A stretch of DNA of 14,068 nucleotides from an uncultured Anaerocolumna sp. (GTDB lineage Bacteria; Bacillota; Clostridia; Lachnospirales; Lachnospiraceae): positions 1 to 14,068 of the forward strand of contig CALDJN010000420.1 of the NCBI GenBank assembly GCA_937901695.1, written 5' to 3'. The notes under the pieces were generated by a model. It saw only the letters and a program-made list of their open reading frames with translations, was not told where the DNA came from and made no database searches. Every line of letters starts with the position of its first letter. Within the stretch, counting starts at the first letter, position 1. A program made the position numbers and the translations under genes. Below, one piece after another: positions 1-6,361 of this stretch.

Positions 1-1
1 A

Positions 2-472
2 AGAATGGAAGAAGAAATTGAACATCGAAAACTTGTTGTTAGAAAAAATGCACTGGAGGATGTACAAGAGGCAAGAGCCCAAGGTGATTTGAGTGAGAAT
101 TTTGAATACAAGGCAGCAAAACAATTCAAGAATCAGAACGAAAGCAGAATAAGATATCTTGAGAAAATGATTAAAACTGCCAATATAATTCCTGAGGATA
201 CCAATGATGGCGAAGTTGGACTTAATACGCTTGTTACCATCTATTTACCTGAAGATGATGAAGAAGTAACCTACAAGATTGTAACAACCGTTAGATCAAA
301 TTCTATTAAAAAACGAATTAGTATTGATTCTCCACTTGGAAAAGCTTTACTACATCATAAGGTAGATGACAAAGTAAGTGTCAGAATAAATGATACCAGT
401 GCTTATGATGTTATTATCCGTAAGATAGAAAAAATAGAAGATGACGGGACGGATGAAATGAGGAAGTATTAA
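2..472 (+). CDS. greA: Transcription elongation factor GreA, 5'-truncated by window edge
   Basis: GreA binds the RNA polymerase secondary channel and stimulates cleavage of backtracked transcripts. The visible part has the N-terminal coiled coil with the acidic tip motif GDLSENFEY at residues 27-35 counted from the first visible Met. D28 and E31 match the tip acids D41 and E44 of E. coli GreA. A C-terminal FKBP-like domain follows, with the segment SIDSPLGKALL typical of the family. The first ATG in the window is at 5, but the frame stays open to the edge. Alignment to E. coli GreA suggests about 13 residues are missing, so the true start is probably upstream and this Met internal. The C-terminal tail is acidic. 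No clear terminator follows. The assignment is secure; only the start is unknown. Confidence 0.9.
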   Translation, partial: RMEEEIEHRKLVVRKNALEDVQEARAQGDLSENFEYKAAKQFKNQNESRIRYLEKMIKTANIIPEDTNDGEVGLNTLVTIYLPEDDEEVTYKIVTTVRSNSIKKRISIDSPLGKALLHHKVDDKVSVRINDTSAYDVIIRKIEKIEDDGTDEMRKY

Positions 473-496
473 TTTCATTCCTTTCTAGGAGGGAAA

Positions 497-559
497 ATGA
501 AGAAGTTAGCATCATGCATACAAGCATTTGAATACTTATTGTCCAAGTGTAACAGTTAA
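497..559 (+). CDS. Possible 20-codon peptide ORF
   Basis: A short ORF begins MKKLASCIQA and ends SKCNS. It is preceded by a strong Shine-Dalgarno sequence, AGGAGGG at 487-493, four bases from the AGGAGG core to the ATG. It contains two cysteines (positions 7 and 18) and a short amphipathic stretch. It sits 25 bases after greA and 48 bases before the ytaF-like gene, so it could be a tiny peptide gene, a leader peptide, or a decayed gene start. I recognise no family. The main support is the RBS; 20 codons is too short for coding statistics. Confidence 0.3.
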   Translation: MKKLASCIQAFEYLLSKCNS

Positions 560-606
560 ATACGCCTTACATATTATAAATAGGATTATGTAATATGGGG
601 TAGGGT

Positions 607-1224
607 ATGCATTTTTTATCAATTATGTTCTTTGCAATATCTTCTAGCAGTGATAGTTTCATCATTGGATTAAGCTACGCCGCTAAAAAAATCAAAATAA
701 ATGCTATTAATAATTTAGTAGTAGCTTTTATTTCCTGTATAGGTACGATTTTAGCTATGTTATTTGGTAATATATTTTTGGGTTTTGTAAAGCCTATATA
801 TACAAGTGTATTGGGAAGTTTAATTTTGCTATTATTTGGGCTTTATATGTTACGGAATGCTTTTAAGAAAAATCATAGTGATTGTGTACAAATAAATTGT
901 GAAAACCATATTAATCTGTATAGTGAAATGCTTGAGCATCCCGAAATAGTGGATAAAAATAATTCTAAAACAATTGACTTTAAGGAAGCCATCATTCTTG
1001 GATTTATTCTCAGTATAAATAATATTGGATTGGGTTTAGGTGCAAGTCTGTTGGGAATGAATATTTATTTAACATCATTAAGCTCGTTGATTTTCAGTAT
1101 CTTGTTTATTAAAATGGGGTATTTTATCGGAGAAAAAGTATTTTCAAGTAACTTATCTAATTATGCAGAAAAAATCTCTGCTTGCGTAATAATACTGCTT
1201 GGCATATTGGAATTATTTATGTGA
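607..1224 (+). CDS. ytaF: YtaF/MntP-like sporulation membrane protein
   Basis: This 205-residue polytopic membrane protein belongs to the MntP-like group (YtaF branch), known in spore formers as the sporulation membrane protein YtaF. MntP relatives export Mn2+; the substrate of YtaF is not settled. The protein has two homologous halves. The first begins with a membrane helix carrying SSSSDSFIIG (residues 12-21), the family Asp motif. A hydrophilic loop rich in His, Cys, Asn and Glu spans about residues 88-122. The second half starts near residue 125 with SINNIGLGLGASL, where Asn replaces the Asp usual in MntP. The start is fixed by GGGGTAGGG at 597-605; an in-frame ATG at 595 is followed at once by a stop. 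Family assignment is good, transport function inferred. Confidence 0.82.
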   Translation: MHFLSIMFFAISSSSDSFIIGLSYAAKKIKINAINNLVVAFISCIGTILAMLFGNIFLGFVKPIYTSVLGSLILLLFGLYMLRNAFKKNHSDCVQINCENHINLYSEMLEHPEIVDKNNSKTIDFKEAIILGFILSINNIGLGLGASLLGMNIYLTSLSSLIFSILFIKMGYFIGEKVFSSNLSNYAEKISACVIILLGILELFM

Positions 1225-1292
1225 ATTAAAGAATAGACATTCAAATGAATAGGTAAATTAGGATTAAAATTTAAGGCTATTGCAAAACTATT

Positions 1293-1383
1293 GTCATTCT
1301 GAGAGCAAATTCAGCTTGCTGAATTATGCTCGAAGAATCTCGCTTTAAACTGAGATTCTTCGAGCTAAAGCTCTCAGAATGAC
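1293..1383. repeat. Palindromic dispersed repeat, GTCATTCTGAG family, copy 1
   Basis: A 91-bp inverted repeat between the ytaF-like and pda genes. The left arm starts GTCATTCTGAGAGC and the right arm ends GCTCTCAGAATGAC. The inner arms GCTCGAAGAATCTC and GAGATTCTTCGAGC are also perfect complements. The left side carries an inserted small hairpin, AATTCAGC-TT-GCTGAATT at 1308-1325, which predicts a branched fold. The arms recur at 5482-5687 and 11949-12078. The rest of the 373-base gap between 1224 and 1598 holds the tandem array at 1381-1508 and the inverted repeat at 1556-1593. Confidence 0.85.
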
Positions 1384-1508
1384 ATTTAATTCATTTGACA
1401 CTTAATTCATTTGGAGCTTACTTTATTTGACATTCAATTCATTTGGCATTCAATTCAATTGACATTCAATTCAATTGACATTCAGTCCATTTGACACTCA
1501 ATTCGCAA
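1381..1508. repeat. Eight 16-bp tandem repeat units
   Basis: Eight contiguous units of exactly 16 bp occupy 1381-1508, with consensus GACATTCAATTCATTT. Units start at 1381, 1397, 1413, 1429, 1445, 1461, 1477 and 1493. The third and last units are the most diverged. The first unit begins with the GAC that ends the palindromic repeat, so the array seems to have grown from the edge of that element. There are no unique spacers, so this is not CRISPR. It lies in noncoding DNA. Confidence 0.88.
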
Positions 1509-1555
1509 TATATAAAAATAATTAAATAGTACAATGTATAAAGGAATGACTAGTG

Positions 1556-1593
1556 ACTCCATCAAATATACTATAATAAATATTTGATGGAGT
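1556..1593 (+). promoter_or_regulatory. Perfect inverted repeat enclosing the pda RBS
   Basis: ACTCCATCAAATAT (1556-1569) and ATATTTGATGGAGT (1580-1593) are perfect 14-bp complements around a 10-base loop. The right arm contains the likely Shine-Dalgarno GGAG (1589-1592), five bases before the ATG at 1598. In RNA the hairpin would hide the RBS. The loop also holds TATAAT (1572-1577); if that is a -10 box, the transcript starts inside the right arm and the palindrome would be a DNA operator instead. Confidence 0.6.
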
Positions 1594-1597
1594 TATT

Positions 1598-2404
1598 ATG
1601 AAAAAGATAAATTATAAAAAAATAGCATTCTATACTTTATTATTTACGGTTATGTATTTTCTTGGTGGTGGAATTTCAATTTTAGTGAATGCTTATGGCA
1701 AAGATTTTTTGAAATCAAGTGAATCAAACTGGGGTTTGGGCTTTTCCACGGAAGGTCAACCTCCTACAGGCAATGCAACAGCAGAAAAGTTAAAAGAATA
1801 TGATGCTTACTATATTGGAGATGTGAATAAGAAGGTTATATATTTGACTTTTGATGCAGGATATGAGAATGGCTACACTCCTGCAATACTTGATGCGTTA
1901 AAAAAGCATAATGTGAAAGCAACCTTTTTTCTGGTTGGTAATTATGTAACATCAAGTCCTGATTTGGTAAAACGAATGGTAGAAGAAGGGCATAATGTAG
2001 CAAACCATACATATAATCACCCTAATATGTCAAAGATATCTACTATGGAATCTTTCCGTAAAGAGATTGAAGATTTAGAAAACGCTTATAAAGGAATTAC
2101 CAATCAGGAGTTAACAAAATATTATCGACCTCCCCAAGGCAAATATAGCGAGAATAACATGAAAATGGCGAAAGAATTAGGATACAAAACCATCTTTTGG
2201 AGCCTTGCCTATGTTGACTGGTATAACGATAAACAGCCTACACATGAGGAAGCATACAAAAAGCTTCTTGGTAGGATTCACCCTGGAGCAATCGTTCTTC
2301 TTCATAGTACATCTAAGACAAATTCTGAAATCTTAGACGAGTTAATTATGAAGTGGAAGGACATGGGTTATACATTTGGAACATTAGATGACATAGTACA
2401 ATGA
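1598..2404 (+). CDS. pdaA: PdaA-type polysaccharide (muramic delta-lactam) deacetylase
   Basis: This 268-residue NodB-fold (CE4) deacetylase most resembles PdaA, which removes the acetyl group from muramic acid during formation of delta-lactam in spore cortex peptidoglycan. An N-terminal signal anchor covers about residues 10-32, placing the enzyme outside the membrane. Motifs seen: TFDAGYENG with D86, the PdaA variant of TFDDGP; HTYNHPNM with metal-binding H137 and H141; RPPQGKYS from R177; FWSLAYVDW around residue 200; and VLLHS with H236. All catalytic elements are present and length is normal. The ATG at 1598 is supported by GGAG five bases upstream. The GC-rich hairpin at 2432-2574 follows the stop. 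In B. subtilis pdaA is forespore-expressed; no clear forespore promoter could be assigned here. Confidence 0.87.
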   Translation: MKKINYKKIAFYTLLFTVMYFLGGGISILVNAYGKDFLKSSESNWGLGFSTEGQPPTGNATAEKLKEYDAYYIGDVNKKVIYLTFDAGYENGYTPAILDALKKHNVKATFFLVGNYVTSSPDLVKRMVEEGHNVANHTYNHPNMSKISTMESFRKEIEDLENAYKGITNQELTKYYRPPQGKYSENNMKMAKELGYKTIFWSLAYVDWYNDKQPTHEEAYKKLLGRIHPGAIVLLHSTSKTNSEILDELIMKWKDMGYTFGTLDDIVQ

Positions 2405-2431
2405 AATGGTAAACAGTATAAAGTTACATAT

Positions 2432-2574
2432 CAAGTTATAGTTCAGCCTGTGGCATCCCATCTCCCTTTTGCGCAGACCGACTGAGTGCATCTTGTAAAG
2501 CGGAGCGGTCTGAACGCACGAAGGAAAGGCAAGTAAAAGGGCGATGGGGATGCCACAGGCTGAACTGTAACTTG
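2432..2574. repeat. 143-bp imperfect hairpin element with GC-rich core
   Basis: Arms of 39 and 40 bases (2432-2470 and 2535-2574) are near-perfect complements. The left arm starts CAAGTTATAGTTCAGCCTGT and the right arm ends with its near complement, ACAGGCTGAACTGTAACTTG. The 64-base apical part contains a nested pair, CAGACCG (2474-2480) and CGGTCTG (2506-2512). The GC content is visibly higher than that of the flanks. It is much larger than a terminator, has no T-run, and shows no obvious target-site duplication. A MITE-like element or a structured RNA are both possible; I do not recognise it. Confidence 0.7.
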
Positions 2575-2585
2575 AAAAATAATCC

Positions 2586-2614
2586 TTGACATTTCCAAAT
2601 TATTATAATAGTAT
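2586..2614 (+). promoter_or_regulatory. Sigma-A promoter for the riboswitch-ATPase transcript
   Basis: TTGACA at 2586-2591, a 17-base spacer and TAGTAT at 2609-2614. The -35 box is consensus and the -10 box weak. It lies between the hairpin element and the NiCo aptamer. Predicted initiation near 2621 would include the whole aptamer and give a leader of about 230 bases. Confidence 0.6.
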
Positions 2615-2653
2615 TATTACATCTCTTTGCACTGCATATAAATCTACAGTACA

Positions 2654-2737
2654 AACTGAGCAGGCGATGAACCAAGGGTTCGTGGGGCCGGGCCGGAAAC
2701 GGCAACAGATAGAATCTATTACATCTGTGGGACAGTT
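2654..2737 (+). ncRNA. NiCo (czcD) riboswitch aptamer
   Basis: A four-way junction RNA matching the known NiCo riboswitch closely. P1 is AACTG (2654-2658) with CAGTT (2733-2737). P2 is ATGAACC-AAG-GGTTCGT (2667-2683, one G-U pair). P3 is capped by the GNRA hairpin GCCG-GAAA-CGGC (2692-2703). P4 is CAGAT (2706-2710) with ATCTG (2723-2727). The conserved junction strings GAGCAGGC, GCCGGGC, GGCAACAGAT and ATCTGTGGGACAG are all present, as in the crystallised NiCo aptamer as I recall it. The family cooperatively binds Co2+ and Ni2+ and has been reported to respond to Fe2+, switching expression on. It controls the ATPase at 2849. Upstream bases 2405-2653 hold the hairpin element and promoter. Confidence 0.93.
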
Positions 2738-2761
2738 AATGTTTCATAGGTGTATTTTTTT
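2716..2761 (+). terminator. Candidate riboswitch expression platform (conditional terminator)
   Basis: A hairpin mutually exclusive with P4 and P1 of the aptamer can form: CTAT (2716-2719) with ATAG (2746-2749), ACAT (2721-2724) with ATGT (2739-2742), and CTGT (2725-2728) with ACAG (2732-2735) around GGG. Seven Ts follow at 2755-2761. Metal binding would stabilise P1 and P4 and prevent it, giving read-through into the ATPase. The stem is interrupted and AU-rich, and five bases separate it from the T-run, so this is inference. Confidence 0.45.
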
Positions 2762-2848
2762 ATACTTATTTAACATGAAACGAAGAACTTTGCAATGCCA
2801 TTGAGCTATCATTACAATGCTTTTAAGCATATTAGGAGGTAACTTATA

Positions 2849-5374
2849 ATGACAGAACAAAAACATTCCACGAGGCAGGGTCTGACAAGTGATCAGGTCA
2901 AAAGGCTACAGGAACAGTATGGTAAAAATGAACTTGTGGCTGAGAAAAAAGAAAGTTTTTTTCACAAGGTAATCGAAATCATTCGTGAACCAATGTTCCT
3001 GCTTTTACTTGTAGCTGCTGTAATCTATTTTATACTTGGAGAACCACGTGATGGCATAATAATGCTTGTATTTGTAATAGGTATTATAAGTATTGATGTC
3101 ATACAAGAATGGAAGACTGACAAAACATTAAATGCCCTTAAAGATCTTTCTGCTCCACACATTACTGTAATAAGAGATGGAAAAGAGCAAAGAATTGCAA
3201 GTGTTAACTTAGTTCCAGGGGATTTGATGATAATTAATGAAGGTGTTAAGATTCCGGCAGATGGAGAAATAATTAAAGCAAATGACCTCTGTATAGATGA
3301 ATCTACCCTTACTGGTGAAGCAATTGGCGTATGGAAGGTAACCGTTGATGACAATTCTGAAGCAGAAGCTGATAGCTACTGGCGTAAAGATTATTGCTAT
3401 TCCGGAACTCTGGTTACTCAGGGAAGTGCCACAGTTCTTGTTGACAAAATCGGAGCTTCCACAGAGTATGGTAAGATTGGTGCTGACATAATTGCTGCTC
3501 CAGAGAGTACTTCTCCATTACAAAAACAGACAGGTGCTCTTGTTAAAACCTGTACCATTATTGCGGGAATTTTATTTGTATTAGTTGCAATACTGACTTA
3601 CTTTAATATTCCTGACCATAAGCTGGCTGACAGGTTAATAGAGAGTATACTTTCCGGAATTACTCTTGCTATGGCAATGATACCTGAAGAATTTCCTGTT
3701 ATCCTTACTGTATTCTTATCAATGGGTGCATGGAGGCTTGCTAAAAAGCAATCTTTGGTACGTAAACTTCCTTCGGTTGAAACTTTAGGAGCAGTATCTG
3801 TACTCTGCGTTGATAAAACAGGAACCATTACTATGAATAAAATGACAGTTCAAGACACTTGGTCTCCTAATGGTGAAAATGAAAAATTAACAGAAATAAT
3901 GGGCTTTGCTTGTGAAACAGATGCTTATGATCCTATGGAAAAAGCAATGCTTGCTTATTGTGAAAAACTTGGAATTACAAAAGAATATTTATTTAATAGA
4001 GAATTAATTACAGAATATGCATTTACCAATGAACTTAAAATGATGGGTCATGTATGGAATTGCAATGATGGAATCCTCATTGCGGCGAAAGGTTCTCCTG
4101 AACGGATACTTACAATCTGTAATCTATCTGCTGCCGAAAAAGAACAGATAGAAAATAAGATAACTGAGATGTCAAAGAAAGGATTACGTGTAATTGGAGT
4201 TGGTTCAATGAAACTACAAGATAAAGCTGACATTCCAAATACAATTACGGAATGTAATTTAACTTTCTGCGGTTTGATTGGGCTTGCAGATCCACCAAGA
4301 GATTCTGTAAAAGAAGATATTAAACATTGTGTTAACGCTGGAATTCGCGTCGTCATGATTACCGGTGACAGCGGAATCACTGCAAGTTCTATTGCAAAAC
4401 AAGTTGGTATACCAAATAGTGATAAGGTAATTACTGGTGAAGAACTTGATAAGATGAGTGATAGTGAGCTCCAAAAGCAGGTTAAAGATGTAAGTATCTT
4501 CTCCCGTGTTGTACCAGAGCATAAGATGCGTATTGTAAAAGCTTTTCAGGAGAATGGTGAGATAGTAGCAATGACAGGTGACGGAGTAAATGACGCACCT
4601 GCATTAAAACATGCAGATATTGGTATTGCCATGGGTAAACGTGGCTCTGAGGTTTCCAGGGAAGCTGCTGATTTAATCTTAATGGATGATAATTTTACAA
4701 CTATTGTTGAAACCATCCATGATGGAAGAAGAATCTATGATAATATTAGAAAAGCAATTGGCTATGTATTTGCAATTCATATTCCTATTGCATTTTCAGC
4801 ATTACTTGCTCCATTTTTTAATATTAGACCAACTGATTTATTATTACTTCCGGTTCATGTAGTACTTCTGGAACTAATTATTGATCCTACTTGTTCAATC
4901 GTATTAGAACGTCAGCCTGCAGAATCCAATATAATGAATCGTAAACCAAGAAATCCAAAAGAAAGTATCCTCACAAAGGGAACTTTAATAAAAGGAATCT
5001 TACAGGGATTTATCATATTTGCATTCTCATTTTCAACGTATTTTAATGCATTACAGCAAAATCCTGATAATTCAGCTTTAGCAAGAACTATGGGACTTTC
5101 AATCGTTATGATTGCAAATATCTTCTTAGTTATGGTTAATAGTTCAAATCAAGAATCTATTTTTTGCTCTATAAACAAACTTATAAAAGACAAAATTTTC
5201 TGGGCAGTTATATTTGGAACATTTGCAATGCTTTTATTGATATTATACACTCCGTTGTCAGGCATCTTAAGCCTTACAGCCCTTTCTGCAAAACAGATGT
5301 TTATGGTTATTGGCATCGCAGCTATTTCTGTATTATGGTATGAAGTTATAAAATTAATTAAACGCAGGAAATAA
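2849..5374 (+). CDS. P2-type cation-transporting ATPase, NiCo riboswitch-controlled (probable transition-metal exporter)
   Basis: A complete 841-residue P-type ATPase with the layout of Ca2+ pumps (P2 class). Order: cation-ATPase N domain (about 1-70), M1-M2, actuator domain with TGE at 155-157, M3-M4 with PEEFP at 279-283, phosphorylation motif DKTGT with D322, nucleotide-binding motif KGSPE from K414, hinge motif GDGVNDAP at 577-584, then six C-terminal membrane helices. The M6 region reads HVVLLELIIDP rather than the NLVTDG of SERCA-like pumps. No cysteine-rich or CPx metal site typical of P1B ATPases is seen. The start has a strong RBS, AGGAGGT at 2834-2840, eight bases before the ATG. 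Homology alone would call it a calcium pump, but the NiCo aptamer upstream argues for export of Co2+, Ni2+ or Fe2+. Class is certain, substrate inferred. Confidence 0.9.
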   Translation: MTEQKHSTRQGLTSDQVKRLQEQYGKNELVAEKKESFFHKVIEIIREPMFLLLLVAAVIYFILGEPRDGIIMLVFVIGIISIDVIQEWKTDKTLNALKDLSAPHITVIRDGKEQRIASVNLVPGDLMIINEGVKIPADGEIIKANDLCIDESTLTGEAIGVWKVTVDDNSEAEADSYWRKDYCYSGTLVTQGSATVLVDKIGASTEYGKIGADIIAAPESTSPLQKQTGALVKTCTIIAGILFVLVAILTYFNIPDHKLADRLIESILSGITLAMAMIPEEFPVILTVFLSMGAWRLAKKQSLVRKLPSVETLGAVSVLCVDKTGTITMNKMTVQDTWSPNGENEKLTEIMGFACETDAYDPMEKAMLAYCEKLGITKEYLFNRELITEYAFTNELKMMGHVWNCNDGILIAAKGSPERILTICNLSAAEKEQIENKITEMSKKGLRVIGVGSMKLQDKADIPNTITECNLTFCGLIGLADPPRDSVKEDIKHCVNAGIRVVMITGDSGITASSIAKQVGIPNSDKVITGEELDKMSDSELQKQVKDVSIFSRVVPEHKMRIVKAFQENGEIVAMTGDGVNDAPALKHADIGIAMGKRGSEVSREAADLILMDDNFTTIVETIHDGRRIYDNIRKAIGYVFAIHIPIAFSALLAPFFNIRPTDLLLLPVHVVLLELIIDPTCSIVLERQPAESNIMNRKPRNPKESILTKGTLIKGILQGFIIFAFSFSTYFNALQQNPDNSALARTMGLSIVMIANIFLVMVNSSNQESIFCSINKLIKDKIFWAVIFGTFAMLLLILYTPLSGILSLTALSAKQMFMVIGIAAISVLWYEVIKLIKRRK

Positions 5375-5458
5375 TGATGTTAAAATAGTAATTTAAAAAT
5401 AATGATATAGAAATAATGATATTAAAATAATGATATAGAAATAATGATATTAAAATAG
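5369..5458. repeat. AT-rich tandem repeat after the ATPase gene
   Basis: A 28-bp unit is repeated twice with no mismatch (5396-5423 and 5424-5451). Each unit has two related halves built on AAATAATGATAT. A diverged copy, AAATAATGATGTT, starts at 5369 and overlaps the ATPase stop codon. The array ends a short distance before the composite palindromic element at 5482. Confidence 0.85.
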
Positions 5459-5481
5459 AGGTTGCAGCAAAATAAAAAACT

Positions 5482-5687
5482 GTCATTCTGAGCCAAAGGC
5501 GAAGAATCTCATATTTTACGTTGAGATTCTTCGCCTTTTGGCTCAAAATTGTAATCCTAAATAGCACCACTATAAACGAAAGGGGTTCTTCGCAAATTCA
5601 ACTTCGTTGAATTTTTGCTCAGAGTTATCACGCTAAACAGCACCACTACTATGAACGAGAGGGATTCTTCGCTACGCTCAGAATGAC
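5482..5687. repeat. Composite palindromic repeat, GTCATTCTGAG family, copy 2
   Basis: A modular element between the convergent ATPase and regulator genes. First module: hairpin with arms at 5482-5511 and 5522-5545 (GGCGAAGAATCTCA with TGAGATTCTTCGCC). Second: AGCACCACTA, ACGAAAGGGG and TTCTTCGC, then a small hairpin AAATTCAAC-TTC-GTTGAATTT (5594-5614) and TTGCTCAGAG. Third: a second copy of the AGCACCACTA segment (about 5638-5672), ending GCTCAGAATGAC. The flank ACGCTTTCATAG continues the similarity to copy 3, which lies in the opposite orientation. The gap 5375-5736 holds only this element and the tandem array. Confidence 0.85.
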
Positions 5688-5794
5688 ACGCTTTCATAGA
5701 AATGACATGTTTTCATACTTTTCTTTTTCAGAATAATTATCTATTACCGGCATTTTTCTGATAGTCACGTAATCTTTCTAATATATCCTCATGC

Positions 5795-6190
5795 TCAGAA
5801 AGGATTTAAATTATGTTCCATCAATTCTGTCTGCTGTAGTAAATCATCTTCGCAGCCTAAAAGTTTTAGAAAATCCTCAATAATGTGATGACGCTTTAAA
5901 AGGTATTCTCCTATTTCCTTGCCACTTTCACTTAACAAGATTATGCCGTATTTCTTATATATCAGCAGACCTAGTATACCAAGTTTTTGTACCATTCTTG
6001 AAGCAGAGGCAGCTTTCACATTTAATAATTCTGCAAGTGTATTAATTCGAATATATCCTTCCTTTATACTATTTCTATATATCATCTCTAAATAATCCTC
6101 CATGGCAGATGTAAGCACACTTTTATTCTGCTCTAGAAGTTGATATCCCCTAACTGTATGAAATTCGTTATTTATCACTTTTATAACCAT
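5795..6190 (-). CDS. DtxR/MntR-family metal-dependent regulator, apparently frameshifted near the 3' end
   Basis: A winged-helix regulator of the DtxR/MntR family, which binds DNA when loaded with Fe2+ or Mn2+. Near the N-terminus comes the family signature MEDYLEMIYR, then the recognition region RINTLAELLNVKAASASRMVQ, a wing, and the start of the dimerisation domain (LLKRHHIIEDFLKLLGCEDD, QTELMEHNL). The frame then stops at TGA (5797-5795) after 131 residues, short for the family. Skipping one T at 5797 reopens the frame as EHEDILERLRDYQKN up to TAA at 5737-5739, giving about 150 residues. This suggests a one-base indel, a sequencing error or, less likely, recoding. I chose the ATG at 6190 because AAAGGGGG sits just before it; a TTG at 6202 would overlap that RBS. 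It is divergent from feoAB, a natural target. Confidence 0.8.
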   Translation of the reverse strand: MVIKVINNEFHTVRGYQLLEQNKSVLTSAMEDYLEMIYRNSIKEGYIRINTLAELLNVKAASASRMVQKLGILGLLIYKKYGIILLSESGKEIGEYLLKRHHIIEDFLKLLGCEDDLLQQTELMEHNLNPF

Positions 6191-6240
6191 GCCCCCTTTC
6201 AAAGCCTAAGACTTACGCGCAGTACCAATCTCCGGGAGCA

Positions 6241-6296
6241 GTTGCAAAATAGCTTTAAAAAACTCTGGTCTAAATGCATATTAGGCTATTTGCAAC
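6241..6296. repeat. 56-bp hairpin, possible small palindromic element
   Basis: GTTGCAAAATAGC (6241-6253) pairs with GCTATTTGCAAC (6285-6296), with one bulged A. A related word, GGCTATTGCAAAACTA, stands just before repeat copy 1 near 1275, and GTTGCAGCAAAATA just before copy 2 at 5461. It may therefore be a deletion derivative or an end module of the same family. It lies between the regulator and feo promoters and has no T-run. Confidence 0.5.
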
Positions 6297-6361
6297 AACC
6301 CACTTTCCATATTCCAAATTATTTCTATAATTTAAATATATGCAGTAACACATGAAGTTAT

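Noticed and set aside
1381..1508. CRISPR array
   Set aside because: Units are contiguous 16-bp repeats with no unique spacers and no cas genes nearby.
2436..2705. 89-codon minus-strand ORF in the pda-ATPase gap
   Set aside because: It runs through the hairpin element and the riboswitch aptamer, has no RBS and resembles no protein; low-complexity GC-rich translation of RNA structure.
2654..2737. yybP-ykoY manganese riboswitch
   Set aside because: Expected first for a P2-type ATPase leader, but its conserved loops are absent while NiCo junction strings match throughout.
2586..2804. 72-codon plus-strand ORF over the riboswitch
   Set aside because: It spans promoter and aptamer and has no RBS; noncoding.
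3025..4522. Minus-strand ORFs inside the ATPase gene
   Set aside because: Antisense shadows of a full, motif-complete P-type ATPase.
6191..6202. TTG at 6202 as the regulator start
   Set aside because: It would lie upstream of the AAAGGGGG Shine-Dalgarno that fits the ATG at 6190.
6203..6220. DtxR-type half site in AAGCCTAAGACTTA before the regulator gene
   Set aside because: Only a partial word without a symmetric partner; not enough to claim an operator.
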